Shown here piece by piece: positions 16,853-24,827 of a stretch of DNA of 36,099 nucleotides (positions are counted from its first letter, which is position 1; every line of letters begins with the position of its first letter). The stretch is from Actinomycetes bacterium (GTDB taxonomy: Bacteria; Actinomycetota; Acidimicrobiia; Acidimicrobiales; Palsa-688). Location of the stretch: assembly GCA_021828685.1 (NCBI GenBank), contig JAJZDJ010000013.1:1-36099 (forward strand), read 5' to 3'. The notes beneath the pieces are model-generated. The model was not told where the DNA came from. It searched no databases and worked only from the letters and a program-made list of their open reading frames with translations. Made by a program: the position numbers and the translations under genes.

Positions 16853-17710
16853 TTGAAGCTTCTCGTTACGGGCGCTCGCGGCCAGCTAGGAAGCGAGATA
16901 ACCGCACTCGTCGAGGGGGACCCGACTGTCGACCTCGTGGCGGCGTCGGGTGCCGACCTCGACGTTGCCGAACGCCCGGCCGTCCTCTCCGCCGTGTCGG
17001 GCTACGCCCCCGACCTGATTATTCATGCCGCCGCGTGGACCGCGGTTGATGCATGCGAGAGCGATCCGCAGCGGGCGTTTCGGGTCAACGCTCTAGGGAG
17101 CCGAAACGTAGCCGAGGCGGCGAGGCGTTGCGGGGCCCATCTCGTCGCGATGTCCACGGACTACGTCTTCGATGGTACCGGCCTCCGTCCCTACAACGAG
17201 TGGGACACGACGAACCCATTGTCGGTGTACGGAAGCTCGAAGCGTGCCGGTGAGCAGGAGATCCTTTCCGGGTGTCCGAGCGCTACGATCGTGCGTACCT
17301 CCTGGGTGTGCGGCTTGTACGGGGCCAATATGGTCAAAACCGTGCTCCGCTTGGCCGCTGCGGCGGCGCCGCTGCGCTTCGTGGATGACCAGGTCGGCTG
17401 TCCGACGTTCACTTCGGATCTCGCCCCGATGCTCCTCCGATTGGGCGAGGAACGAGTGCCTGGCGTGGTACATGTCACCAACGCGGGGCCGACGAGCTGG
17501 TACCAGTTCGCCCGTGACGTGATCAGCGCGAGCGGGGGCGATCCCGAGCGCGTCGAAGCCGTCGCGACGGACGACCTCCTTCCCGCGCGTCCTGCACCGC
17601 GACCCAGGAATTCTGTCCTCGACAATCTGGTCCTCCGCTTACACGGCTTCGATCTGCTAGCCGACTATCACGATCCGCTGACCCGGGCTGTCAGGGCACT
17701 GAACGCCTGA
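16853..17710 (+). CDS. rmlD: dTDP-4-dehydrorhamnose reductase
   Basis: 285 residues from TTG 16853 (LKLLVTGARGQLG); TTG 16838, preceded by GGAG, is an alternative. It reduces dTDP-4-keto-rhamnose to dTDP-L-rhamnose with NAD(P)H. GARGQLG (7-13) is the cofactor loop; HAAAWTAVDACE, MSTDYVFDG and YGSSKRAGE (Tyr/Lys catalytic pair) follow, then RTSWVCG and DDQVGCPTF, all RmlD hallmarks. A wbbL-like gene begins one base after its stop, so the two are co-transcribed. The same rmlD-wbbL order occurs in Mycobacterium tuberculosis (Rv3266c-Rv3265c). Confidence 0.92.
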   Translation: MKLLVTGARGQLGSEITALVEGDPTVDLVAASGADLDVAERPAVLSAVSGYAPDLIIHAAAWTAVDACESDPQRAFRVNALGSRNVAEAARRCGAHLVAMSTDYVFDGTGLRPYNEWDTTNPLSVYGSSKRAGEQEILSGCPSATIVRTSWVCGLYGANMVKTVLRLAAAAAPLRFVDDQVGCPTFTSDLAPMLLRLGEERVPGVVHVTNAGPTSWYQFARDVISASGGDPERVEAVATDDLLPARPAPRPRNSVLDNLVLRLHGFDLLADYHDPLTRAVRALNA

Positions 17711-17711
17711 C

Positions 17712-18647
17712 ATGACGTCACAACCAGCCCCGATGGAGGAGGCCGCAGAGGCGTCCGTCAAGGTGGCGGCTGTAGTCGTCAACTTCAACACCGCCCCCGA
17801 CCTTCGCCGATGCCTGAGCTCCCTTCGGCGCGAGCAAGTCGAGCGGATCGTCGTGGTCGACAACGGATCTCGCGACGATTCGAAGGAAGTTGCCGAGGCG
17901 GCAGGCGTCTACTGGGTCGCAAGCGGAGGTAACGTCGGCTACGGCCGGGCAGCGAACCTCGGCGTGCTTCACCCTGAGATCGCATCGAGCCCGCTGTTTC
18001 TCGTGTGCAATCCCGATATCGAGATTCGACCGGGGGCGGTGGCGGAACTACGGAGGACCCTTTGCCGAAACTCCAGGCTCGGGGTGGTCGGACCCAGACT
18101 GGTGAACCCTGATGGATCGCTTTATCCCTCGGCGAGGGCTTTTCCGTCGCTGCTCGACGCGGTCGGCCACGCGCTGGTAGGGCTAGTCGTCGCGGACAAT
18201 CCTTTTACCCGACGCTACCGGATGATCGACTGGGACCACTCGGAGGCTGCGCTGGTCGACTGGGTGTCGGGGGCTTGTTTTCTCGTGCGTCGTGATGCCT
18301 GGGTCCAGGTCGGCGGCTTCGACCCGGCGTACTTCATGTATATGGAAGACGTCGATTTATGCTGGCGTCTCGGGGCTGCCGGTTGGCGGGTCGCCTACGA
18401 GCCGAGGGCCGTAGTCGAGCACACCCAAGGAGTTGCCGCCGATATGCACCCTTACAGAATGCTCCTTGCACATCACCGATCGATGTGGATTTTCGCGCTT
18501 CGAAGCACCACCGGGAGGGTTCGAGTTCTGCTTCCCGTCATCTTCGCCGGTCTGAGCGCACGTGCCGCCGTCGCGTTGCTACGACGCTTTCTGGCCGGAG
18601 CCCGCAAGGGGTTGGCTGGGAGACGCTCGCTTGACCGGCTAACCTGA
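17712..18647 (+). CDS. wbbL: GT2 rhamnosyltransferase-like glycosyltransferase (WbbL family)
   Basis: 311 residues. GT-A fold family 2 enzyme: VVVNFNTAPDLRRCLSSL near residues 21-38, VVDNGSRDDS (48-57), NVGYGRAAN (74-82), the metal/nucleotide site CNPDIEI (99-105), WVSGACFLVRR (184-194) and GGFDPAYFMYMEDVDLCWR (201-219) with the catalytic ED pair. In mycobacteria WbbL moves rhamnose from dTDP-rhamnose to decaprenyl-PP-GlcNAc, starting the linker between peptidoglycan and arabinogalactan. That exact acceptor is assumed here only from similarity and from sitting directly after rmlD. A basic C-terminus with a hydrophobic patch (VLLPVIFAGLSA) may bind the membrane. Confidence 0.85.
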   Translation: MTSQPAPMEEAAEASVKVAAVVVNFNTAPDLRRCLSSLRREQVERIVVVDNGSRDDSKEVAEAAGVYWVASGGNVGYGRAANLGVLHPEIASSPLFLVCNPDIEIRPGAVAELRRTLCRNSRLGVVGPRLVNPDGSLYPSARAFPSLLDAVGHALVGLVVADNPFTRRYRMIDWDHSEAALVDWVSGACFLVRRDAWVQVGGFDPAYFMYMEDVDLCWRLGAAGWRVAYEPRAVVEHTQGVAADMHPYRMLLAHHRSMWIFALRSTTGRVRVLLPVIFAGLSARAAVALLRRFLAGARKGLAGRRSLDRLT

Positions 18648-18655
18648 CCGCCGAC

Positions 18656-19501
18656 ATGGGCAAGGCTTCGTCTAGCAAAAAGGTGGCCCGAGCCGCCGGA
18701 ATCGGTAGCGGGAAAGGACGGCGACGCCAGACCCCGTGGGGTTACTTCGCGGCTATAGCGATCATCGTCGTGCTCGGCCTCGTCGGAACGGTGACAAGCC
18801 GCAACCGCCTGATAGCGCAGATCAACAACGCCGGCGGTACCGCACCCACCGTCGGAACCACGTGGTACGAGGGGTACTCGGTGTACGCGTGCGGGAAGTT
18901 CCTTCCGCCTGTCAAGGCTCCGTCGCCCAATCCCCAGGGAATCAGCACCGCCCAGACCGACATCATCACGATCGCCCCAAAGGTGAAGGCGGCCGCTGGC
19001 AAGAACGCCACTCTCGGCAAGTTCGCCTCGGCGGTCGGCATGAAGCTAAACGCAGCGGAAGTTCAGCTTCCGGGCGGTCACCTCTATCTGGACGGCAACA
19101 CGTGTGAGGGCAAGCCGGGCCACGTGTACGTCAAGCAGTTCGCCTACGTCGGTGACACGGTCGGAGAGCTGTACAACGGCGCAAAGAACCAACTGCCCAA
19201 GCTCGATCCGGCCGCTGTCCCGTTGAGCAACGGCGTGCTTATAACGATCGCGTTCGTCCCGTCAGGCAAGGCGTCGTCGATCCCTGCCCCGCCGGCATCG
19301 GTGGGCAAGGCCCTCACGGCTCTTCAGGCGGCGGCGTCTTCGACGAGCACGTCCACGACTACCCCCGCAGCTTCGACTGCTACGACAGTGCCGTCAAAAT
19401 CCGCGGTGACTACCGCACCTTCGAAGACGGCCTCTACGACAGCCCCCGCAGCCTCGAAGACTCCGGCGACGTCGACGCCGAACACCACGTCCAAGGGTTG
19501 A
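18656..19501 (+). CDS. Membrane-anchored Thr/Ser-tailed protein of unknown function
   Basis: 281 residues. I do not recognise a named family. A basic N-terminus (residues 1-25) precedes one membrane helix, about 28-48 (GYFAAIAIIVVLGLVGTVTS), so most of the protein lies outside the cytoplasm. The middle, about 65-220, contains WYEGYSVYACGKFLPP and a second cysteine in GNTCEGKPGH, which could form one disulfide; HLYLDGNTCEG and HVYVKQFAYVGDTVGELY look structured. Residues ~230-281 are a Ser/Thr/Ala/Pro tail with repeated TTAP/STTAPAAS words, likely a wall-spanning or glycosylated stalk. It sits eight bases after wbbL and one base before the mannose-1-phosphate guanylyltransferase gene, so it is part of that operon. 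TAACCT at 18640-18645 is ten bases before the ATG. Confidence 0.85.
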   Translation: MGKASSSKKVARAAGIGSGKGRRRQTPWGYFAAIAIIVVLGLVGTVTSRNRLIAQINNAGGTAPTVGTTWYEGYSVYACGKFLPPVKAPSPNPQGISTAQTDIITIAPKVKAAAGKNATLGKFASAVGMKLNAAEVQLPGGHLYLDGNTCEGKPGHVYVKQFAYVGDTVGELYNGAKNQLPKLDPAAVPLSNGVLITIAFVPSGKASSIPAPPASVGKALTALQAAASSTSTSTTTPAASTATTVPSKSAVTTAPSKTASTTAPAASKTPATSTPNTTSKG

Positions 19502-19502
19502 C

Positions 19503-20513
19503 GTGAAAGCAGTCGTCCTCGTGGGCGGCGAGGGCACCCGCCTCCGACCCCTGACGTTGAGCGCACCCAAGCAGATGCTGCCGATCGGCGGAAGGCCGAT
19601 GATCGAGCGGGTTCTCGAGTGGCTCTCGCTTCACGGTATAAGCGAGGTCGTCCTGTCGCTCGGATATCGGCCGGACGCATTCATCGACGCATACCCGTAC
19701 GGCGAGAGCTGCGGGGTCAGGCTTCGCTACGCAGTCGAACCGTCGCCGCTCGACACGGCCGGAGCGATACGATTCGCCGCCGAGAACGCCCAGGTCGACG
19801 AGACGTTCGTAGTCGTCAACGGCGACGTCCTAACAGACCTCGATGTCAGTCGACTAGTGGCCTTCCACCGGGAGCATGAGGCGGAAGCGACGATAGCTCT
19901 TACGCCCGTGGAGGATCCTTCCTCGTTCGGGGTCGTGCCCACCGACCGCACCGGTCGCGTCGAGGCGTTCATAGAAAAGCCGACCAAAGCTGAAGCGCCG
20001 ACCAACCTGATCAATGCCGGCACCTACGTGCTGGAGCCATCGGTGCTCCACCGCATCCCGCGTGGCAGGAAAGTCTCGATCGAACGCGAGACGTTCCCTG
20101 AGTTGGTCCGGGAAGGACGCCTCTTCGCTCTCGGGTCAGACGCGGCGTGGCTAGACGCCGGAACCCCGGCAACTTTCCTCGAAGCGAACCTCGTCTACGC
20201 GGCGCACGGAGCGGGCGTAACACTCGACGGGTACGCTCGACCCTGGGCGGTCAAAGGAACGCCACAAGCGACCGTGCGTCGAAGCGCGATCGGGGCCAAT
20301 GTCGAGCTCCACGAGGGATCCTTGATAGAAGGCTCGGTGCTCATGGAGGGCGTCGTCGTAGGAGCAGGCGCTCGTGTGATCGATTCGATAGTAGGCCCGA
20401 GGGCGAGGATCGGCGACGGCGCACGCCTTGAGGCTCTGTGCGTGATTGGAGCCGGACACACCGTCGAAGCCGGACTGGCCATCTCGGGCGTCCGGCTACC
20501 CGCCTGCCCGTAG
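19503..20513 (+). CDS. Mannose-1-phosphate guanylyltransferase-like nucleotidyltransferase (Rv3264c-like)
   Basis: 336 residues from GTG 19503, one base after the preceding stop. Sugar nucleotidyltransferase fold: GGEGTRLRPLT (8-18), PKQMLPIGGRPMIERVLEWL with the substrate-site lysine, VVNGDVLTDLD with the metal Asp, FIEKP, INAGTYVLEP, WLDAGTP, then a C-terminal left-handed beta-helix (IGANVELHEGSLIEGSVLM). This is the eukaryote-like GDP-mannose pyrophosphorylase type found in actinobacteria, and position after wbbL matches M. tuberculosis Rv3264c. It would make GDP-mannose for wall mannans, and GDP-mannose is also the precursor used by the RMD pathway downstream. Relatives act on glucose-1-phosphate, so the base and sugar are inferred. 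Confidence 0.85.
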   Translation: MKAVVLVGGEGTRLRPLTLSAPKQMLPIGGRPMIERVLEWLSLHGISEVVLSLGYRPDAFIDAYPYGESCGVRLRYAVEPSPLDTAGAIRFAAENAQVDETFVVVNGDVLTDLDVSRLVAFHREHEAEATIALTPVEDPSSFGVVPTDRTGRVEAFIEKPTKAEAPTNLINAGTYVLEPSVLHRIPRGRKVSIERETFPELVREGRLFALGSDAAWLDAGTPATFLEANLVYAAHGAGVTLDGYARPWAVKGTPQATVRRSAIGANVELHEGSLIEGSVLMEGVVVGAGARVIDSIVGPRARIGDGARLEALCVIGAGHTVEAGLAISGVRLPACP

Positions 20514-20520
20514 TCGAACG

Positions 20521-20534
20521 GCCGCCCTGGCGGC
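20521..20534. terminator. GC hairpin between convergent mannose-1-P transferase gene and cofE
   Basis: GCCGC-CCTG-GCGGC with a four-base loop, eight bases after the upstream stop, in a 67-base convergent gap. There is no T-run, so termination is only suggested. Confidence 0.35.
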
Positions 20535-20580
20535 GCGATGACTCGGACTTCGCAGGCTTCGCGATCGCGTCAGGTTCCGG

Positions 20581-21285
20581 TCACCTGAACAGGTCCTCCT
20601 GGTGCGGCCGGACGATCTCGTCGCGAACTGAGGACTCTCGAAGCCACGCCGGGTCTATCCCCCTGACGACAGCAACGGGTATCCCTCTCGACTTGCCCAT
20701 GACCAGCTCGGCCGCTCCGGCGATCTCGTCGGCGACGCACACTTCGGTGACGGCGAGCTCTCGTCCGAGTGCGTCACGGGTGCCGCGCAGATCGACGACG
20801 GCCGCGACCCCCGCCGACCCGATAGCCACGTCGGTTACCCCCCTCCTCCATGTACGTCCGAAGGTGTCGGAGACGATCACGGCAAGGCGCAGGCCGGTTC
20901 GCGCAACCAGCGCGTTCCTGATCCAGCGGGCCGAGCGGTCGGGGTCGACGGGAAGGAGCGCCGCCCATCCCTCCTCCACGTTCGACAGGTCGACACCCGA
21001 GTTGGCGCAGATGAACCCATGACGCGTCTCGGTCATGACCAGGTCTCCTCTGCGGCGGAGTACCCGGACGGCCTCGGCTTCCACGTGGATCTTGTGCGAT
21101 AGCGGATCGGTCGGGTCGACAGCGACCAGCCGGCCTTCTGCCTTGGACACCACCTTTTGCGTGACGACGACCACGTCGCCGTCGACGAGCTCGGTGGCCG
21201 CAAGGATGGCTTCTGCGAGATCGTCGCCGGGGCGGATCTCGCCTATCCCGCCGACGGGAAGGAGAGTGACCGTCACCGCGGCCAC
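20581..21285 (-). CDS. cofE: Coenzyme F420-0:L-glutamate ligase (CofE), single-domain
   Basis: 234 residues from GTG 21285; GTG 21276 would overlap the cofD stop as GTGA and is an equally likely start. It adds gamma-linked glutamates to F420-0 using GTP. Motifs: IRPGDDLAEAI near the start, DGDVVVVTQKVVSKAEGR, TRHGFICANSGVD, and SDTFGRTWRRGVTDVAIGSA, all typical of CofE. M. tuberculosis FbiB (about 448 residues) has a second, nitroreductase-like domain that reduces dehydro-F420-0; here the protein stops after the ligase domain, as in archaea. It overlaps cofD and is translated after it. No F420 core-synthesis gene (fbiC, cofC) is in the window. Confidence 0.92.
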   Translation of the reverse strand: MAAVTVTLLPVGGIGEIRPGDDLAEAILAATELVDGDVVVVTQKVVSKAEGRLVAVDPTDPLSHKIHVEAEAVRVLRRRGDLVMTETRHGFICANSGVDLSNVEEGWAALLPVDPDRSARWIRNALVARTGLRLAVIVSDTFGRTWRRGVTDVAIGSAGVAAVVDLRGTRDALGRELAVTEVCVADEIAGAAELVMGKSRGIPVAVVRGIDPAWLRESSVRDEIVRPHQEDLFR

Positions 21286-22319
21286 GACCCGTCGAAGCTG
21301 CCGAGCGACACGGAAGTGCTCGTCGGCGCCGAAGCTGCATCGAAGCGGTCTGCTTCACTGATCCCTGTCGTTCGCCCAGCTGAGTGACGCAGGACCTCCC
21401 GGGCAAGATTAGCGGCCTCGGTGCGCCCGGCCATCACAGTTGGGTATACGACGGCCTTCATGCCCTCTTCCTCGACTTTCCCTGCGAGCGAAGCGTCCGA
21501 GTCGTCGATTACAAGTGTTGCTGCGTACGGCGCCCAAAGTCGGGCCACGCCGGCGGCTGACGGCTCGCAACCGAGCTCGCGGAGCATCCGGTCGGCCGGT
21601 CCCTTGAGAGCTCGGCCCGCCACGATCGGCGATACTGCAACGGTCGACTCGCGTCTGGCGGCGACTGCGTCGCCTATACCCCCCGTCGCAAGCACCGGCC
21701 CGATCGACACGACCGGGTTCGACGGGCAGATCACGACAGTCTCCGACGCTTCGATGGCATCGATCACGCCAGGGGCTGCTGCCGCGTCCTCTATGCCGCT
21801 CAGTCTCACCCCCCTGACCGCCACCTCGTGGTGCTGCTTCACGAAGTACTCCTGGAAGTCGACTTCAGTACCGGCCGGCGAGCCGTCGTCGATCAGGATC
21901 TTCGTTCGGACCGGCTGGTCCGACATGGGCAGGAGCCGTACTTTGACCGACCAGCGCGCTGCGATCTCGGCGGCCACCTCGCTGTACGTCGCCCCCTCCG
22001 CCAAACGGCTCGTCCGGTAGAGGTGCGTGCCCAGGTCGCGATCGCCGAGGTTGAACCAGCCGAGACGCCCGCCGCTCAGAGCTCGAAGCTCGGACATCGC
22101 CTCCCAGGTCTCATCTTGGAGGCCCCACCCAGTTCCGGAGTTGATGGCGCCAGCCAGCGTGTAGGTCACCGTGTCAAGATCCGGGCAGACGTGCAGGCCG
22201 TGTACGACAGTGTCGTCCCCCGTGTTGACGACGGCGGTGATCTGCGCTGGGTCGACAGCGGCTGCCAGCCCGGTGAGCATCCGGGCAGCTCCTACACCGC
22301 CAGCGAGCGCAACAATCAC
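21273..22319 (-). CDS. cofD: Phospholactate/phosphoenolpyruvate transferase for F420 (CofD/FbiA)
   Basis: 348 residues from GTG 22319. It joins Fo with an activated 2-phospholactate or phosphoenolpyruvate unit to give F420-0 or dehydro-F420-0. MIVALAGGVGAARMLTGL at the N-terminus is the family nucleotide loop; VNTGDDTVVHGLHVCPDLDT, GWFNLGDRDLGTHLYRT, VICPSNPVVSIGPVLA and IVAGRALKGPADRML are CofD signatures. The length matches FbiA. cofE overlaps its 3' end, so they form a unit, as fbiA-fbiB do in mycobacteria. A TAGCCT exactly six bases before the GTG suggests its own leaderless promoter, although the GT4 gene ends only nine bases upstream. Confidence 0.94.
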   Translation of the reverse strand: MIVALAGGVGAARMLTGLAAAVDPAQITAVVNTGDDTVVHGLHVCPDLDTVTYTLAGAINSGTGWGLQDETWEAMSELRALSGGRLGWFNLGDRDLGTHLYRTSRLAEGATYSEVAAEIAARWSVKVRLLPMSDQPVRTKILIDDGSPAGTEVDFQEYFVKQHHEVAVRGVRLSGIEDAAAAPGVIDAIEASETVVICPSNPVVSIGPVLATGGIGDAVAARRESTVAVSPIVAGRALKGPADRMLRELGCEPSAAGVARLWAPYAATLVIDDSDASLAGKVEEEGMKAVVYPTVMAGRTEAANLAREVLRHSAGRTTGISEADRFDAASAPTSTSVSLGSFDGSWPR

Positions 22320-22331
22320 CTTCCAAGGCTA
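22317..22331 (-). promoter_or_regulatory. Probable leaderless promoter of cofD
   Basis: On the minus strand TAGCCT (22331-22326), six bases, then GTG (22319-22317). The first three bases of the hexamer are also the stop codon of the upstream glycosyltransferase. Confidence 0.45.
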
Positions 22332-23519
22332 CTGTCGGCCGTGTCGGAGGCGCACACGCCGGCCGTCGCGGCTGTGCACCTGCGCGAAGACTGTTTCGAA
22401 ATCGACCCCGCCGCCGCTTCGAAGTGCCGTGCGCTGGCGGCGGGCCTGCGTACTCGACTTCGACTCGGGGAGGAGGTCGACGACCGCAGCGGCCAGGGCG
22501 GCGGGGTCCGAGGGGCGAACCAGGCGGCCGGTGGCCGGCGTGGCCTCGCCACCCAGGATCTCCACAGGTCCCCCGGCATCGCCGGCAACGACCGGTATCC
22601 CGCAGGCGAGCGCTTCGACGATGACGAGGCCGTACGGTTCGGGCTCGGACGATACGGCGACGAACACGTCGCAGTCGGCCATCAGTTCTGCCACATCGTC
22701 GCGGGGTCCGAGCCAGTGGACGCCTGCCAACGACCGGGCGGTGGCTTCGAGCTCCGCCGCGTAGCGCTCCTTGCCTTTAACGGCCGGTCCCGCGACGACC
22801 AATTCCACGTCTGGTCGGGCCTGTCTCATAGCGGGAAAGGCTTGAAGAAGCGTGTCGAAGCCTTTCCAGGTGTCGAGCCTCCCGACAGACCCGACCAGCG
22901 CCACATCGTCGGCGATGCCGACGCGCTCGCGAAACCGACCCGCGTTTTGCGGGTTGAATACTTCTGGGTCCACCTCGTCTCTCACGACCAGGACGTTCGC
23001 CTGGTCGAGTTGAGTCGCGACGGCGTCGGATATCGCTATGACCGTGCGCGCAAAGTGGCGGGCGAGGAATCGCTCCAACTTCAAGGCGGTAGAAGATTGG
23101 AAGACGACTTCCCTTGCATGCCAGACGTGACGGCGCCCTGTCAGGATCGCGGCCGCCCAGCCATACCAGCAGTGCAGGGAGTTGCTGTGGATGACGTCGG
23201 CGTCGAGTTTGCGGGCGAGACGAGTGAGAGACACCACGCTGCGGGGCCATCTGACAGCGAAGCGAAGCCATCGACTCCGCGGACCGCTCGAGGTCACGCG
23301 GTCCATCTCGACGAGATGCAGCGCGGCCCCGGCCTCGCGGTACTGCTCGGCGAGCACCGGAGGTCCGGGCACGGCGACGTGGCATTCCCAGCCAGCGCGT
23401 GCGAGTTCGCGCACCATCCCTATGAGCGCGCGCTCCGAGCCGCCTCCGTCGACGACGGGCTGCACGCTTAGAAACGTGGGCTTTGAGCGGCTCACATGGC
23501 GCACCAGGTATGGTCTCAT
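22329..23519 (-). CDS. GT4-family glycosyltransferase (GT-B fold)
   Basis: 396 residues from ATG 23519; GTG 23495 is a plausible later start because homology begins at TFLSVQPVVDGGGSERAL. The N-terminal acceptor domain includes GGGSE near 25-29 and HSNSLHCWYGW (111-121). The C-terminal donor domain has VGSVGRLDTWKGFDTLLQAF (209-228), LGPRDDVAELMADCDVFV and the E-x7-E motif at Glu294 and Glu302 (EPEPYGLVIVEALACG) that holds the sugar nucleotide in retaining GT4 enzymes. Sugar and acceptor cannot be read from sequence. It lies nine bases upstream of cofD and starts back to back with the RMD-like gene, whose product could supply a deoxy-sugar donor (inference). Confidence 0.87.
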   Translation of the reverse strand: MRPYLVRHVSRSKPTFLSVQPVVDGGGSERALIGMVRELARAGWECHVAVPGPPVLAEQYREAGAALHLVEMDRVTSSGPRSRWLRFAVRWPRSVVSLTRLARKLDADVIHSNSLHCWYGWAAAILTGRRHVWHAREVVFQSSTALKLERFLARHFARTVIAISDAVATQLDQANVLVVRDEVDPEVFNPQNAGRFRERVGIADDVALVGSVGRLDTWKGFDTLLQAFPAMRQARPDVELVVAGPAVKGKERYAAELEATARSLAGVHWLGPRDDVAELMADCDVFVAVSSEPEPYGLVIVEALACGIPVVAGDAGGPVEILGGEATPATGRLVRPSDPAALAAAVVDLLPESKSSTQARRQRTALRSGGGVDFETVFAQVHSRDGRRVRLRHGRQ

Positions 23520-23524
23520 TAATG
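23509..23524 (+). promoter_or_regulatory. Probable leaderless promoter of the RMD-like gene
   Basis: TATGGT (23509-23514), seven bases, ATG at 23522. It overlaps the start of the divergent GT4 gene, so expression of the two may interfere. Confidence 0.45.
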
Positions 23525-24427
23525 CGAGTTGTCGTGACCGGAAGCCGAGGCTTTGTCGGGACCTGGCTTGTACGCCATCTTCACGACTGCGGCGACACAG
23601 TGGAGGCTATCGACTCCGAGGTCGACGTGACAGACGCCGAAGCATTGCGGGCCACGGTGATTGCGAGCCAAGCCGACTGTGTTGTGCATCTCGCAGGCCT
23701 CTCGAGCGTCGCCTCTTCGTGGGGAGAGTCTAGAAGCACCTACGAAGTCAACACGGTCGGAACCGCCAACCTCCTCGACGCCGCCGCAGCGTGTAGCCGG
23801 CCCCCCCGGGTACTTGTGGTCAGCTCGTCGGAGGTCTACGGACGCCTTTCCAAGGCAGACATGCCGGCCAGGGAGGACCATCCTGTGGCCCCTATGAGCC
23901 CGTACGCGGCGAGCAAGGCGGCAGCAGAGCTGATAGCTCTGCAGATGTGGAGAACGCGGGGACTGCAAGTCGTGATCGCCCGCCCGTTCAACCACACTGG
24001 ACCAGGACAGAGAGCTGACTTCGTCGTACCAGCCCTAGCGAAGCAGGTCGCCAAGGCGCAGACGAGCGGCGCTGCGACGCTTAGGACCGGCAACCTCGAC
24101 GTCAGCCGCGACATCAGCGACGTGCGCGACGTCGTAACTGCTTATCGTCTCCTGCTCGAACGCGGCGAGCCCGGACGGGTCTACAACGTGTGCCGTGGAA
24201 AGTCCGTGCCTATTCGCGAGATCGCACAGCGCTTGCTGGAGCTTGCCGGGGTAGACATTCCGATCTTTGTCGACCCGGATCGCGTGAGGCCGGTCGACAT
24301 ACCCGACATGCGAGGCGATGCCGGGAGGCTCATGTCGGCCACGGGTTGGGAACCGTCCGTCGAACTGGATCGAACCCTCGCAGATGTCCTCGACTATTGG
24401 AAAGCCGAGGAAGGCCAACAGGAGTGA
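23522..24427 (+). CDS. NAD(P)-dependent epimerase/dehydratase, GDP-6-deoxy-4-keto-mannose reductase (RMD)-like
   Basis: 301 residues from ATG 23522 (the frame opens earlier, but MRVVVTGSRGFVG is the family start). Extended short-chain dehydrogenase: GSRGFVG (7-13) binds NAD(P), HLAGLSSV (56-63), SSSEVYG (101-107), YAASK (Tyr128, Lys132). Then come RPFNHTGPGQ, RDISDVRDVVTAY, YNVCRGKSVPI and a C-terminal DPDRVRPVDIP, a combination I know from RMD enzymes making GDP-rhamnose. The partner GDP-mannose 4,6-dehydratase (gmd) is not in the window. GDP-mannose would come from the enzyme encoded at 19503. It is convergent with the next gene, four bases apart. A related epimerase role remains possible. 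Confidence 0.83.
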   Translation: MRVVVTGSRGFVGTWLVRHLHDCGDTVEAIDSEVDVTDAEALRATVIASQADCVVHLAGLSSVASSWGESRSTYEVNTVGTANLLDAAAACSRPPRVLVVSSSEVYGRLSKADMPAREDHPVAPMSPYAASKAAAELIALQMWRTRGLQVVIARPFNHTGPGQRADFVVPALAKQVAKAQTSGAATLRTGNLDVSRDISDVRDVVTAYRLLLERGEPGRVYNVCRGKSVPIREIAQRLLELAGVDIPIFVDPDRVRPVDIPDMRGDAGRLMSATGWEPSVELDRTLADVLDYWKAEEGQQE

Positions 24428-24431
24428 GGCT

Positions 24432-24827
24432 CTAGGAGAGTCCGAAAGCCGAGCGGATCGCCTGCTCCTGATTGAGGGCATTCGCTCGAACCGACTTGAC
24501 GGTCCGACGAGCGGCCTCGGGGAGGATCTCTTCGATCCGGTCCAGCTGTTCGTCAACCTGCTTGCGCGCCGGAGTGACCGCTGCGTCGACGAGTTTCGCC
24601 ACGCCGCCAATCTGCGCCATGAACGACTCGAGGTCCGCAATGCCAGGGGTAACGGTCTCGCCTGAAAGCTTCGCAAACTGCTTCGCCATCTCGACCCGGC
24701 GAACCTGAGCCCGCTGGAAGGTCAGAACCCCGAGCCCGACAGCGACGTAGGCTGCTTCCTTGAGCGCATCTCCGAGATCGGCGGCGGCCTTCTCCCATTC
24801 GAGGTTGGGAACATTGAAAGTCGGCAT
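24432..24827 (-). CDS. Small all-helical protein of unknown function
   Basis: 131 residues; not assigned to a family. It has no signal peptide or firm membrane helix (AYVAVGLGVLTF, about 26-37, is short and moderately hydrophobic). The rest looks like amphipathic helices rich in Ala, Glu, Lys and Arg, for example KQVDEQLDRIEEILPEAARR (89-108), resembling phasin-like or membrane-associating helical proteins in general character only. There is a strong ribosome site: AAAGGA about seven bases before ATG 24827, in an AT-rich leader, in contrast to the leaderless starts nearby. That suggests high or regulated expression. It is convergent with the RMD-like gene. Confidence 0.8.
   Translation of the reverse strand: MPTFNVPNLEWEKAAADLGDALKEAAYVAVGLGVLTFQRAQVRRVEMAKQFAKLSGETVTPGIADLESFMAQIGGVAKLVDAAVTPARKQVDEQLDRIEEILPEAARRTVKSVRANALNQEQAIRSAFGLS

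Noticed and set aside
21828..23471. 547-residue plus-strand open frame
   Set aside because: It is antisense to cofD and the GT4 gene, both with clear motifs; its translation has no recognisable domain.
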